Numbered from the stretch's first letter, positions 22,433 through 35,733 are shown. The stretch is 64,000 nucleotides of DNA from Fragilaria radians (GCA_900642245.1 CAAAJI010000027.1:305455-369454), one strand, 5' to 3'. Notes: a model not told the origin generated them from the sequence alone. Numbers and translations: made by a program.

Positions 22433-23389
22433 TGTACTGTATGTAATCCATGGACAATATCGATTTTCCCCCCCCCCCCAAAAAAGTCAAGACACAACCA
22501 ATGGACAAGAACAAAATAATGAAACAAAATTTAGTGAAAATCATTAGGATGACATAGGAGCAACAGACTTGTTTTTTATATCCATATTGTTCCTTTTGCT
22601 TGTACTGTATGTGTCTATCATGACTCTATTTCTTCCTTCGTCTCTCTTGGAATGTTGTATGCACATATATATATATGTTATATTTCCTTTGGAAGGAAGA
22701 AATTGTTTTGATTGTTGTGGGTGTCATTGTTGGATACACTATCATATTTTCAAGAAATGATTCATTTGTTCTCGTTTCAAACTGTTCTCTCTGGTAAAAA
22801 TTCAAATATAAAATGAAATTTAGTTATAGTGTTGTTGAATCATTAGAATGCCTGATTTAGAAGAATGAGTATTCCTAGTTATAGTGTTAGTGCCTTATAT
22901 AGAAACAACTCAAGGATCATGAAAAACAATTTTTACAATGGTTCTATATCCTGTATTCAATTTTTTTCATTTGTCAAGAAAAAATAATTGTTTCTCATGG
23001 TCCATATCATTCCATTGTCACAATCTGGACGCCTCCAAATGTTGGTACAAAATAACGTCTCTTGAATTAATCTCTTTTCTAGATTGATTCGGTGTGTTTA
23101 AATTAAATCATGAAGTATTATCTTCTAGGATTGTAGAATATTGTACAGTCCCTGTTGTACGGTACTTGATCTCCGTGGTGGCAACGTATTTCATCAATTC
23201 TAGAAGAGGATCCATTATATCCTCCAAAACCAGAAAAAAAACGATAGGACAATGTGTGCTACCAGATAATATTTAAAGTTTTCCAAATGGAATAGAGAAA
23301 TGAATCGGATTGTGAATGTGAAATCAATATCATGTCTTGTGTTTGCGTTTCTAGGATATTCAATTAGCTATGATTGATCTCTCTAAATG
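22433..23389. other. Kinase 3' flank and spacer
   Basis: Contains a run of ten C followed by six A just after the kinase stop (about 22470-22486) and an (AT)n tract near 22665. No gene recognised. Confidence 0.45.
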
Positions 23390-24400
23390 AAGTTCAGTAA
23401 ATATTGAACGACTTATGGCAATCCAACTTGGAAGCTTTGGGACCCAGATTAAGGGACATCCCTCATGCAAAGATTGTATGATCCGATCTAGATTTCCAAA
23501 ATATTGGCACATTATGCAGTTTGCTTGCATAGAGTTCTTGTAAGGTGTGCATAACAGTTGAGAAAGTATTTCTGTGGGCTTTGTCCTCAATATAAATACC
23601 GAAAGATTTTTTCATACCAATCTGACCAGTATGCCTTTGAGCAAACCTGACAACTTGAAGTACCCGCTAATGCAATGTGTATGGCTGTGAGTTCCTGCCA
23701 CATACAACAACATATAATTACAGGGTATTTTACTATCTGAGTCAGATCCTAGAGACATCTGGTAGTTGGAGTTTCCGCCAGGTAATAGTTGTCTATTCCA
23801 TTGATGCCTATCACTTTGAATATCAGATCTGATTATTTGAGATGATTCATCTTTTGATGGCGACACCAAGAAATAAACAAACTTCCTCTTAATTTTGAGC
23901 TTGAAATGCGAATATGTTAGTCATTGATATGCCATTCTTTTTTTGCTATCCTTTTTAATTGCATTTTTTTCAGTGCCGCTAAAAAGGGTATCATCGACGT
24001 ACATACCGCATAGCATGTTACTTTCAAAAAGTAGATATCATGCTGTTTCCAATATCGCAACTCAAATTACAGTCTTCAGTTTTAAAATAAGGGGCGTGGA
24101 ACCTGCTTTAATCCATATAGACTTTTTTCAAAGCAATAACTATCTTGACACTCGGATCCATATCTTTGGGCTATTCCTTTTACATCTGCTCTTCGAACTC
24201 TCACTTACAGCATGTTTTATCATTGGACGAGGACTGAACTAGTGGGATGTTTGTTTAGACACATATTATGCTTCTTCTCTAAGTCTTATTTCTCTATACT
24301 ATCTTGCTGAAAGGTCCAGTAAGCTTTGCAATATCCTCCAATTGAAATTCCGTTTGCCATCCCTCCAAGATGCATTGTCTAAGTCAATCAATTCTTTTTT
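23390..24400 (-). mobile_element. Dead Ty1/copia pol relic (RT and RNase H)
   Basis: Reading the minus strand in several frames reveals copia RT landmarks in the right order: KSLYGLKQVP (about 24128-24099), then MYVDDTLF carrying the catalytic YVDD (about 24010-23985), a YFLGVAI block (about 23885-23865), and the RNase H motif GCPLIWVPKL followed by SWIAIS (about 23470-23410). Stops and frameshifts separate all these pieces. No LTR recognised. More of the element may extend towards 25.9 kb but has decayed beyond my recognition. Confidence 0.75.
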
Positions 24401-26334
24401 CAAGCTTTAATTTCAAATGTGGCTCATGTGTCAAAGCAAAAACAGGAATTGAATTTTTGAAACTTTGAAAAATGCATGACTGTTTGTAGAGGAGGGATTC
24501 AGTACTGTTGAAGGAGTCAGATTATTCAACAAGTGAATTGGAGCATCAGCTTCATGAAAACTATTGAAGCTGTCTTCCTCTATTTGAATCACTAATATTC
24601 TCAGTGGTTTTGCAACACCAAACTCTAGTTAAAAATGTGCATCCACCTGAAAATTGTGGATAGGTTCCCTAATAATATACTCAGGTGAGTTTTGCTTATT
24701 GCATTGCCTTCTTGGATGTGTGCTATGCTACTTTCGGCGTTCCGGTCGTGACCTTCTGAATTATTTCGTTTTTGTAAAGAATCTTGATGGTCAGAGTCAT
24801 ACTGTGATAAGTGATTCATAGAATTTCTTTCTTTCATGAGTACAATAAGAAATATGTTGCCAAGTAACTAACTTTTTCATGCTTGACTTATTTTGTGCCT
24901 TTGCTTATATCATACACGTGGAATTGGCATTACCTTGCTTTTTTCTATCTGGTGAGGTATGACTTTCTGTTACCGACTCATGTTCATCATGATGCTCTGA
25001 GGTAGTTGTTTGGATAGTGTATTTAGGTTAACACTCATGTTATTGTAGATTATTGGTTCAAATTTTAATCTAAAGGTCCTTGGGGCTTAATCACGCGAAA
25101 GCATTTCATGGCCAGTACCCCATGTTTTGCTATTCACGCACATTCAGAGTTCTAACCATCAATTCAATTGAACCAAGCTTGGAGCACTGTGGATCAAGAA
25201 TTATGGACTTACTTGATTGCATGCCGCAAAGACTTCTCGGTTGAAATGTTAACACGATAATTTGTTAACTTTCCGAATTACTTGGATACTTTGTTTTGAG
25301 GTAGAGTATAATCTCCTTTCATAATTTTGATTAGAAGTTGATCTTTAGTTATAAATTCGGAGACAATCTCTCCTGCATAGTTTTCAGGCCTTAAACCATT
25401 TATGTTGTCTCTTGCTTCTTAGTCATGCCCAAATTACATTTTATGTGGAATGGTTGTACAATTCTCTCATAGAGAAGGGTAAAGTCAACTAACCCAGTCA
25501 TCTGCCAATCTCCTTCACTTAGCCCTTTTCAATCGTGGACACTTCTCTCCCAAGCGCCAAGTGCAACCTTAATCACAACCCCAAATAAAGTTGTGCCTAT
25601 CACTGCAACAACTTGCTAACTAGTGTCCCAACACCGGCTGCTCCTACAACATGATTGGTGTCCCAATATCTGCAGTTCTAGTTGTTGCTCCTGCTGCTTC
25701 GTGTTCCATCACAACTCCTACAACTTCAGGTTATGCAATTGTTGATATAAGCATTGTATTGACATCAATTGCTCCAAGAATAACGGTTTTCAGAGCATCA
25801 TTTCCTATGGGATGTCACAACAACTCTTACACTGTAGTTTTCTTCTACAATCACTTTAACCGGAGTTTCATTTTCACCAACTCCCAATGGCCTCCCAAAG
25901 CTGCTAGATTTTCCTGCACCTGCTCAATGCAATATGCCATCAACTGAATTCTATTTCGTTAAAAAATTACATTTTGCACCATATCGATTATGTTATATTG
26001 TTGATTCAAATATTTTGACTCTTTTGTTGCTTAACACAACCTCTCTTAAGGCTCATCTTTCATACTTTGATTTACATGCAGGGTCAAATTCAAAATCTGT
26101 AGTTTGTTCATGTTTTATTACTCATTCCTTCATTTTCGTTTTTTCCATGTAGCTTTTGCGATACGCATTGATTAGCCATAATTTATTTCACGCGTCACCA
26201 CCCAAGGTTATCCTCTTCAGCTAGGTAATACATTAGATGTAGACATGCACATTTTTACAAAATAATAACAAAGGTATATCATGGGGTTAATGGCTTATTT
26301 TAAATGTGACATTATATAGAATAGCAGAAACAAA
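24401..26334. other. Spacer, possibly holding decayed copia 5' sequence
   Basis: No gene seen. On the minus strand it lies upstream of the copia RT relic, so gag and integrase remnants would be expected here. A locally C/A-rich, more complex stretch (25480-25950) stands out from the AT-rich background but has no motif I can name. Confidence 0.35.
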
Positions 26335-29300
26335 TCATTCCTTATTTTCTATTTTTTTCAATGCTACCGACTTCAGTTTCTTGATCCCATCTAATTGGCA
26401 CTTGCAATCACATCCACTTACTGGACATGTATCGTGGTTGGCAAACCAACCCACCAAATGATGAGCATGTCCACCATGTTTGCACCGCATACACCATGTG
26501 AACCACTCAGCAAAGGGTAGACTCCCTCCCAAAATGGTTGTTTTGCTACTTGAATGGGAAGAGGTGACGGAATTTCCACTGCCACCTCCAGTAGTACTGT
26601 CAACCATAACAACACCACGATTGTGAAGTTCCTTTTGAGGATTTAAACAACCCAAAGGAAGTAGGCAGATGGAACATCGGGGAAGAGGTTTTCGGCATCG
26701 TGGACAACAGGAAAGTACAGATTTAGATTGAGAGGCAAGCCACTGATTGGATGTTGCTCCGTCCTGCTTTCGAGAGCGTAAGAGTGAAACAGAACAATAA
26801 TTACATCGAACGTCCATTTGCCCCGGAATAGATGTCGCCAAAATAAAATCAGGGTCGAGCTGTTTCGACTTTGGTTTATTTCCTGTTTTCGATTTTGAAG
26901 CCGCTGCATCCTTGGATGAATACATCCTTGTTGCTCCAGTAGTTTTGGATATGGCAATGGTTGCTTGAAGTCTTCGCAATCGTTCCGCTCGGTCTACATC
27001 CAACATTGATCGAGATTCCCACATCTGCCAAGTGTTGAGAAGGTTACGGTAGGAATCGAGCCATTCGGAACATACTCTTCGTTCGATAGTCCACGAATCT
27101 GGAAAAGGGACTCGACAGGTGACAAGTGTGGCCGTTTGGATGTCCCCCGTTTGATCCACGTACGCTTGTAGGATCTTGATTCCATCTGGTGTGAGTCCAG
27201 TAATGAGAAGTCCCTCCAAATTTCCGTCCTGTTGAAATGATTCTACCCATTGACGCAGTTGTGACTGGAGCTCGCTCCGACGCAGGAAGCGACAAGCGAA
27301 ACCTATTCGATCCAATAGACTAATCTTAGAATCTTGGAGGATGCAGTTCAATTGTTCTGATGCATTCCTCGCTGACAAAAAGCGCAGCATAGCATCTAGA
27401 TAGGGAATACCTGGATTTTTGATGTCACCAGTCTCTCCTTGTTGAAGGTCAGTTCGGGTTCGCAGTCGCGAGCAAGCTGATTCCCAAACCTTGGTCGTAT
27501 TATTTCGACTGTAACCAGCAATTCCAATGGAGACGATTTGTAAAAGCATGGGATTCTGGCAGTTAGGCGCCTGACTACCATCGTCGAGAGCTTGAACAGC
27601 AAGAGCTAAATTGTCGTGCCAGATTGCCAAGGCAGCAGCGCGCTCGTATTCTCCCCGTTGCTGTTGGCAGTCCACCCAAAATGGACTTTCAGCTGAAAAG
27701 TCTGCAATAGAAGTCCACCCACAGGCACCCAACGCGGCGATTCTCGCGGGATCTGATGAGTCATAACAACCCAGTGGAAGGGATGTTGTATTGTGAAGTA
27801 TGTCCTCACGATCTGTCTCTGCAGTAGAGTCCATCATCTGCAAAAGATTTAAAACTCCACCATCCGTCAAGGCATTAGCCGGATTTAAGTTTTCTGGAGG
27901 CTTGGTTTCTAGGCGATCGATCCAACGCCATAGATTTACTAGAGACTTGTTTGTGAGGTTGCCTTCTTCCAAAGGAGAATCCTTCAAGATGATTCGAATG
28001 TTAGATGATGCATCGATTGAGTATCGTTCAGGCTGATCACAGCTTGCTCGTCGCTTCATAACGAGAGAGATATCGCTTTGAGGGAGTACACCCGTAGCTT
28101 TCCAAATATGGTTCTGAAAGCCATGAAGGATATGACCGTCTCGTTTGGAAATGGCAACAGGCGCATGAGTGTGAAGTGAGACATCTCGAACTGACTTGTC
28201 TTGTAGAACAACCAAAAATCGTTCTTGTTGATTTGGAACCATGGTCATATCAAGGATGGGTAACGGCACATGGGTTTGATCCAACAATGTCGGCTTTTGT
28301 GTCACGTCATAATGCAAGACTCGATTATGTATGGCAATAGACAGTACTCCTGGTCGACTCCATTCGATAGCAGTGATGGATGGATCCACATTCCAAGTGA
28401 ATACAGGATCTTCCGACTGCCGTAAGTCCCAAAGTTTAACTGTTCCACGTTCCGTGTACGTGGCCAATATTTGGTCATTGTCATTACCCCCACCTCGACA
28501 TTTCATTCCCCGTACCGATTCAGCTTCGTAGAGTACGGTATTTTGCGGTGAGGAGCTGACACGTAAGTCATAGAGCTGTAGCGGTCGAAGCGGACAGCTA
28601 ACCGCCAGTGTTTGTCCGTGATGCATCCAAGCCAAGGATGTAACAGTAGAATTATGACAGACCTTGAGCCAAGGAGTTAAATGCGATGTATTGGTGGCGG
28701 TAGTGGAGGTAGATGAAACAGATTGTGAGACGTCCCATACAAGACATCCAAATCCAGTGTCACGGGATTTGTTGCGAGATCCATGCGTTGCTTGAGCATG
28801 GCTTTGATTGATACTATTCATATTGTTGTTCGTAGTACCCATAGTCGTGGCTGGAGGAGAAATACCAGCTGTGATTGATTGATAGTTAGAAACATTGGCC
28901 ACAGTAGAAGGTGAAGAGGATAAGGTAGAAGCAGAAGAGTTGGGTAAACCGGATATAGATGTGCCAGTACTCAATCCCAATGCGACATGATGCGGATGAT
29001 TTGGTCTGAAGGCTACCGCAGTGGCAAAACGTTTGCTGTTTCCCCGAATTGAAAATTGTTCTTGTGTGGGAAGTGACGAGGAAGAGTCATGAGGAAAAGA
29101 ATGAAGACAAAGATTTCCAGTGGATAGTCCTGTTGCAAGAATATGTGACTTGTTGGATAATGATGACGTGGAGGACCAAGCGAGACATGTGGCAGTCATG
29201 GAAGGCCCCAGATGTGGTGATAGACGAGATACTTGTTGGAGTTTCGTTTGCCACAATCTTCCTTCGATCCGTCGATTGATGTTTACTGGATGAAATTGAA

Positions 29301-29889
29301 GACGATGCATCTGACATAACATGGCACCGTGTTTAACCTTGTAGTTCCAATCTTCATCATAAAGATTGATGGTAGCAAAGGAGTTTGGATCATATGGACA
29401 TGTTTCTATGGCCACGAAGGAAGTTGTTGGTGTCCAGAACGATGATGGTTGTTGTTGTAGTGTGGTTGCTTTTTGTTGTTGCTGAAACGCTATTTCTCTT
29501 GGATCTCGTTGTGGTAATGTATTCTTTGTTGTAGATGTTTCTTGCTGTTGTTTTATTAGTGCTGTGTCGTTGAATTGCTGTTGTTGCTGCTGTTGCTGTC
29601 TATAAAAGTGTTGTTGTTGTGTCGAGTGTGAACTATTTCTATCCAGTGCACGTACATTCGAAGTTGCTTCCGTACTCGTACTTGTGTAATCCCGAATAAT
29701 TGTACCAGTGCTAGAATGCCGCCGTTCCGAGGATGAAGGCGTAGTCGTCATTGTCCTTGTTTCCGTCGTCGATCCCAAAAGAGGTGGATACCATGCTGTT
29801 GGAGGTACCAATGATATATCCTGAGAAGTCAGAATTGACGATGGTGATGTAGAGGAGGAGGTAGACGAAGATGAAGACGAATTTGACAT
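26335..29889 (-). CDS. MIOS: GATOR2 complex subunit MIOS (Mio/Sea4): WD40 repeats plus C-terminal zinc domain
   Basis: Intact frame of 1184 aa without introns, from the ATG at 29889. Residues 1-150 are low complexity (Ser/Thr-rich, then polyQ around 95-145). A WD40 propeller follows (about 200-600), with repeats such as VTSLAWMHHGQTLAVSC, YTERGTVKLWDLRQ and ITAIEWSRPGVLSIA. An alpha-helical solenoid spans about 680-1000. The end (from about 1029) is the diagnostic MIOS zinc region: CNYC, CCPRCRKPLPRCSICLLPLG, WFTWCMRCKHGGHAHHLVGWF and CPVSGCDCKC. In animals and yeast (SEACAT) this subunit supports amino-acid activation of TORC1 at the lysosome or vacuole. The protein is about 300 aa longer than human MIOS, mostly from the N-terminal tail and low-complexity loops within the WD region. 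Confidence 0.94.
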   Translation of the reverse strand: MSNSSSSSSTSSSTSPSSILTSQDISLVPPTAWYPPLLGSTTETRTMTTTPSSSERRHSSTGTIIRDYTSTSTEATSNVRALDRNSSHSTQQQHFYRQQQQQQQQFNDTALIKQQQETSTTKNTLPQRDPREIAFQQQQKATTLQQQPSSFWTPTTSFVAIETCPYDPNSFATINLYDEDWNYKVKHGAMLCQMHRLQFHPVNINRRIEGRLWQTKLQQVSRLSPHLGPSMTATCLAWSSTSSLSNKSHILATGLSTGNLCLHSFPHDSSSSLPTQEQFSIRGNSKRFATAVAFRPNHPHHVALGLSTGTSISGLPNSSASTLSSSPSTVANVSNYQSITAGISPPATTMGTTNNNMNSINQSHAQATHGSRNKSRDTGFGCLVWDVSQSVSSTSTTATNTSHLTPWLKVCHNSTVTSLAWMHHGQTLAVSCPLRPLQLYDLRVSSSPQNTVLYEAESVRGMKCRGGGNDNDQILATYTERGTVKLWDLRQSEDPVFTWNVDPSITAIEWSRPGVLSIAIHNRVLHYDVTQKPTLLDQTHVPLPILDMTMVPNQQERFLVVLQDKSVRDVSLHTHAPVAISKRDGHILHGFQNHIWKATGVLPQSDISLVMKRRASCDQPERYSIDASSNIRIILKDSPLEEGNLTNKSLVNLWRWIDRLETKPPENLNPANALTDGGVLNLLQMMDSTAETDREDILHNTTSLPLGCYDSSDPARIAALGACGWTSIADFSAESPFWVDCQQQRGEYERAAALAIWHDNLALAVQALDDGSQAPNCQNPMLLQIVSIGIAGYSRNNTTKVWESACSRLRTRTDLQQGETGDIKNPGIPYLDAMLRFLSARNASEQLNCILQDSKISLLDRIGFACRFLRRSELQSQLRQWVESFQQDGNLEGLLITGLTPDGIKILQAYVDQTGDIQTATLVTCRVPFPDSWTIERRVCSEWLDSYRNLLNTWQMWESRSMLDVDRAERLRRLQATIAISKTTGATRMYSSKDAAASKSKTGNKPKSKQLDPDFILATSIPGQMDVRCNYCSVSLLRSRKQDGATSNQWLASQSKSVLSCCPRCRKPLPRCSICLLPLGCLNPQKELHNRGVVMVDSTTGGGSGNSVTSSHSSSKTTILGGSLPFAEWFTWCMRCKHGGHAHHLVGWFANHDTCPVSGCDCKCQLDGIKKLKSVALKKIENKE

Positions 29890-31379
29890 CAACGCTGTTT
29901 ACCTGAAACTTATAATGCCATCACATACTCGTCCTTATAACGACGGTACCAAATCCAAAACAGCGTACTAAAAAGCTACAGGACGACATGACAAGGCACT
30001 TCTGCGATATTTTGATTATCAAGCTTAAAATTTAGAGTCCTGTCTTTGGCATAGGAGTTACCTGCCAAATGGATTCAAGACTATATATTGCAAGATTTGT
30101 AAATACCAAGATCTTCAGAATTTCATTCTTTCGGTGAAGCCGACGGAATAATTGTACAATACAAAATTTCAGTACTATTGAATTCTTCTTACGCAACATA
30201 TTCTTAACAACATACTTCAAATATTGCAAAATATGGCTTACAATGTTTCAGATAGGATGTGTGTTTTCTTTCCAATCAATTCTTTAGCACTTACTGATCC
30301 ATCATGCCAATCTTAATTGGATGCATTGAAATCTTATTTTTTCAATCATTGTAAACTTTCTTTTGGAATTTACAACAAGGGTTGCACTCTTTCTTCAACT
30401 ACTCAGTTGAATTTCGTTTATATTAGGGGAATCTTACCACAGGACTATACTAACAGATGACGTATCATACATATGAAATGTTTTTTGGTTGCTATCTTCA
30501 ACTTTTGTCTTGTCTTAGACAGCTCATTAATTACTTGTCATAGGACGTCATTAATTGACTTTACTCTAAGCATTGCAGCATTCTTCTCCATTGCAGGTTC
30601 CTATCTTACTTCTTTTCGCATCCAACGACACTACGCAATCTGAAATCAAATTAGTCTCTTTGCAAAACCGCGGGAATCGAAAGGAGGAAATTTAAAAATG
30701 AATGTCCCATATCGCACGAATCATTGTATATCTATTATAAAATATGAAAGAATCCACATGGTGTTGAGTACGGGACTCCTGAAAATGCCGTAAATTTAAT
30801 AGGGAATTTAAAGCACCGCTATTACAGGTCATCAATCGATTTCAATGACCATAAGTGGACTCATAGGAAAGGCTAATGGCCAAGTTGCTATGGCCAAGTT
30901 GCAAAGAACTGAACGGAAACATTCACTCCACAGAAAAATATTTTATTTTAAGGGAAAAGTTATTCTTTGCATTAGGCGGACAACGCTCCAAAGCCAAATT
31001 GTTATTTGAACAAGGTCTTTAGTTTGAATTATTTCAGCATGATCGGTGATGTAACTTAGATGACAAAATCTGAGACAGATGAACTAACATTTTTGAATTT
31101 TTAGAAATAACACAAAACACTAGGCAAGGCTTCATGGACAAGGTAGATAATACTAAGCAGGATTAGAAGCTTCCAGCAGACACAAAATATTAATCGGGAT
31201 GACAAGTGTAAATGTATAGGTCACAAGGAGGCCTATGGTGGAAATGATTAGAATCAATAGTTGCTGATAAATGAAAATGATTCTTACGATGGCATGTAAC
31301 ATCCTGATATTTTCTGGAAGATTGATACAGGGAAGGGGGCAACAATCAGCATAGGAATCTCAGTGCTATAAGGAAGTTT
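29890..31379. other. Spacer upstream of MIOS
   Basis: Should contain the MIOS promoter near 29.9-30.1 kb. A short tandem duplication of ATGGCCAAGTTGC is near 30877-30904. No gene recognised. Confidence 0.4.
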
Positions 31380-32590
31380 CTTTATCAAGCCAGATCAATT
31401 CTAAATGTGGCAAAGTGGAAAAGAAAAGTTTCAGGAAGTAACGTTTATCCCAGCAGCTACTAATGAATATAGATACTGATTGTAACTCATGCTTCAGGAA
31501 TATTGAAACCTATCAATAAAATTAATGCTAATAATCCCAGAGTCTAATTTGTTTGCTATACGGCCTGTTATATATCACACATACGCCACAAGGTATCCAA
31601 AGTCAAAATCAACCAATTTGAAGAGGCATAAACATCCATTTTAGATCCGTATACTTATAGATGCTAGCAACACATAATTTGAGGCAATTCTTTTGCAAAA
31701 CATAGGTCCAATGTCGTCAATAATCTCAAACTAAGCCCCACTTTGAGCAAATACAAATACTCAACTAGGGGACAGGAGTTACTATCTGTTGATAAAAATG
31801 TCAAACAATATTGAATTGTCCTCCTTGGATTCTCGATAGTGGTCCACACAAACTACAAGAACCTCATTAATTTTCAAGCGTATCGTAGACACGGATGCAC
31901 TGGCGTATGTAGCAATAGGATTATAAAAGGCGGAAACGCGTCGAAGGAGAGGATAAATGGTAGCTCTCATCACAAGGTGATTAAGGATTCTGCAAAGGAT
32001 CACAAGTCTTGTGTTACAGCCACAAAAATATCCCTTTGTATACGGTTTTGAACGAAAAAGGAGGTCATAGGGAAGGATTTTCCAATAACAAGACAAATCC
32101 TCAATTCAAAGCATCCGATAAACGTTATTAAAATGTGGCAAATGGCAGTGAGGAATATTCAATTAGAAGCGTAGAAAAGGTCAATGCAACAGTCCGGAAG
32201 TTTAAGATTTGTTCACCACTAGCCCTTCCAGAGTTCATATTGGCTTGGTATGATAAGTGTTTACCTGCCCTAGGCACGAAGAGAACACAACAGGCAATTC
32301 CTGGACATCAGTAAGAAAAAAATGGCAAAGTATTTTACATAATACGGAATATATCGAAGAGTTAAAGCACAGCAAACATAGTACGGTAATTTCCCTTCAA
32401 TAAACATCTTGGTTAAATCGTTGAAAAGGAGTGACATGTACAACATGCTCTTCGGCAAGAAAGTATGTAAGGCCAAAAGTCGTGAAGCTGATTTACCATA
32501 ATTGATACGGCAACACATTGGTTTGAATTTATTCTAATTAGGAACCCCCCGCATCAGAAGTCATGGATGTGGTCACAAATTGAGTAGCTT
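31380..32590 (+). mobile_element. Second, more decayed Ty3/gypsy pol relic (RNase H to integrase)
   Basis: Scattered plus-strand motifs in gypsy order: IDASN (about 31655), TRGQELLSVDKNVKQY (about 31765-31812), VVHTNYKNLINFQ (about 31835-31875), then an integrase N-terminal piece LPEFILAWYDK and GTKRTQQAIP (about 32225-32300) that parallels LSWYHEYLLHPGQTCTEQTI in the copy at 13978. A KSREADLP-like stretch and EVMDVVTN follow where the first copy has the KYGLLPPK and MVCVDLVG blocks. Many stops and frameshifts. It belongs to the same broad group as the 13.6-kb copy but looks older. Confidence 0.65.
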
Positions 32591-35500
32591 TTGTGCTACC
32601 CATGGAATTGAGAAGAGGAATGAATTTATATCGATTTTTGTGAAGCCCTAAGACGTTCACTTAGCGTTGGAAAAATGCTAAGCAAATATAAATTGCAAAA
32701 GCAATAACTTGTTGCGAATGACTCATGGGCATCATTCTAGGCAGAGGATGCATGGAAAACGCCTAGTTAATATCATGATACTTTACACACCACTGCATCA
32801 TAGTTGTTCTCATTTAAAGCATTCCTAAAGTCTCAATTTATTCAAGAACTGAAAGAGGCACACGCATCAAACTTTCTCTCTTTACGTAGGAAGCATTGCC
32901 ACTGAAGTCTCTACGAGTGATACTATTCAGGTTCAATACAGAATCGTGAATTACATCATAGAGATGCATTGTAGAGTGCTATGCGTTGTATGACCAAGCG
33001 TCAATGTAAAGTTAATTATTGCTTTGAGTAATTTGAAATAATCCACCAGAAGGTAGTATATTGACCCCGTAGCAAGTACGAGGGTTATCCTCCTAAATCG
33101 CAAAACACAACACTGGAGGTAACGTTATTGTTACATAAAGTCTATTTAGATCACATTTTTATACGAACTCTTTTCCTCGTCCTTCATAATTTTTCCGTGT
33201 TTCTCATCAAGATCAATGACAGTTCCCTTTTTACACTCAGTGTATTGATAGACTTCAATTTCCTCTTAAGCCCAGTGGCGTGATTGAACAAATGTGCCGA
33301 TGATTTCATTACTTTTTTTCGCTTTGAAATGATCCATTTAAGAGTTAATGAACTTAATGAAGCTGACACCACCAGCCGTTGTGATTGTCATTGCTTTGAC
33401 ATCAATGCTTTGAAATTTTCATTGGCATACCTACTTGGATGATTGATTTCTTCAACTGGATTCTAAACTTAATTGGGGAGACATCATCTCTCTCATGATT
33501 TTGTGAGTTGGAGATTGTCTCTCATTTTTCAAAGACACAACCTCAAGAGCTTATGGTGACTTACTTGTAAAACATTCCTCCTTGTGTTGGGGGAAATGAA
33601 TGACTCAGGAGTACTTGACATTTCCGCGTACAGCGCAGAATCAGATTTAAAAGTGTTTTTCATCTCACTACGCGGCTGATAACAGTGTTTTTTTTGTTGA
33701 TAGCATGACAAGAATTCTGTTGTTGCGTAGGGAAATATTTCGATCTTCTTTAGCTGTAAGGCTTTCTTATTTCATTTAAATAGTAGAGATTAAAGAGAGA
33801 ATTCTTTAATTCCTAACGTAAAATACATGATTGGGTACGAAAGGAGTTTATGCCTGTTTCACATCCAAAAATCTCTTGTTTTACTTTGATGAAAGTCACG
33901 CTCAACTGTCGCTGTTGATCCAGCACTATCAGCTTCGTATGACGAAAGAATTAATTTAGTTAAGAATTTTTCATCTTGATTTCTGCGTACGTTAGATATT
34001 GAGGCCAAATCTATATAAAAAACATCTGATTTAGTTTTTGATGAACGTCTCAGCCAGTCAGACGTCGGAAGTTTAATGCTACATATTTAGATGTTCTCTT
34101 CACTTGTTTGATGATTTTAAGTCCTTTACCTTATTGAGATTTAGGCTACTATAAAAATAGTTTAAGAATACCTTGGAAAGATTCTTAACTAACTGAATAA
34201 CAGAACATTTGCAGATTAAAAGATTCCTTTGTATTGGATTACAAGACAGGGCATTCAACTAATGAGCAAAGTAGAGACATTCTTGAATTTGAAGGCTTCA
34301 AATACAAACATAGAACAGCAGACGCTTTTTTCTTCTGTAGTGACCTAAAACTTCTCCTATAACTCTCGATTAAAGCAAGATAAGTTCTGCACGATTGTAC
34401 CAGAAAATCATGAAAATAAAGTGGATTGTGGAACTTCTTTTTTCCAGATTTCACTAAGGCATTCCACTTTCAATTTAATGTGGGTTATCAATTCGATGTA
34501 TGCACAATGCAAGCAAAAATGATAATACTTTTATTATCACAACATCCCTTACATCCCAAGGCAAGACACAATACGAGAAATATAGTTATTTGTAGCTATT
34601 CGAAATCTGGAAGGAGTAATACGAAATCTTGCTGGGTAAGGTTACAGAAGTATGGCTTATTGAATAAGCAGCTTCCAACAAGTTACACATCAAAACGTCG
34701 ATACAAGGAAGAGTTTAACCGAGGTTTCTAAGAGTAGACCTGCTAGATTCACAATGTCTGCCTTCAGTTGATACATCAATTTATGGCATGGGCCTCCATT
34801 GTTGGCAGTTGGGTAGGGAAGTCCTTCAGACTATTTTCACATGCTATGACGTGTTGTCTTTATCCGAAAATCAGGATAGGGGTCTTGGAAAGTGCTAAAT
34901 CACGATAGTAGGTTGATTTTATTAATTGATTGAAAGATTTAAAAAGAAATACTGTAGGACTAGACTTAGTGAAGACAACTTTAAGGACTTGAAGAAGATG
35001 GATATCCTTGTGGATTTAAAATGATACGAATGCAGCGTTTGTTTTCGATTGAATATGAAAATGCACAGATTCGAGCATAGCCCATCAACAAATGAATACA
35101 CGTCATTTGGTTTTTTTAATTTAGCTTCAATATCTACGCTTCATTCAACGGCTTTTTTTGAGGCTTATGTATATTCATATCCAGCGAAAAATCGGAATAT
35201 GTCGTCTGAGTTACAAGCGTTGTGAAACATGGATAAGATGAAACCTTCTACTACTGGCGTACGGATACTTTCTCACAACCTGCACTTCACCAGTGCTGTC
35301 ATTTTATTCGGGAATGAGAATCAAGGAAATGTCGCATGGACAGGAACAAGTCTCCCATGGAGGCTAAATATTTTAGTGAATCACGAGTTTTTTTGTTCTG
35401 TGCATCTCTTGCGTAAAATCCGATGGAATACCGGATATTGCTGGGCTCCCTGGTTTGCAAAGCCGAATTGATGAAGATTGGTGCGACTTTGAACTTGAAG

Positions 35501-35733
35501 TAAGGAACGTATATGTTTGGACTACTGCATACTATCGATACGTCACAATCAAAATTGAGATTTATTGAAATTTTCAAGGGTGCAACATTTGTAAAAACGG
35601 GTATGTGAAAGACTGTTTCAGCAACGGAATATTGGCAATTTTCAGGAAAGTTCATTTTAGCGGTTTTTGATTGTAAAACCGAACAACAGCTCCAAGAGAA
35701 GCTTCCCACATACATTTAGTGGGAAGGTCAACG
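32591..35733. other. Long spacer before the first HMG-box gene
   Basis: About 3.1 kb. Open frames up to 138 codons (35299-35715, minus) show no motif and abut the HMG-box promoter. A minus-strand stretch around 33150-33400 reads in pieces (for example YTECKKGTVIDLDEKHGK) like an old coding relic that I cannot identify. Confidence 0.35.

Noticed and set aside
25480..25950. Possible coding exon in a more complex stretch
   Set aside because: Frames on either strand are interrupted and show no motif; kept only as part of the spacer description.
35299..35715. 138-codon minus-strand frame upstream of the first HMG-box gene
   Set aside because: No recognised motif, overlaps the expected promoter, and no similar frame occurs upstream of the paralogue.
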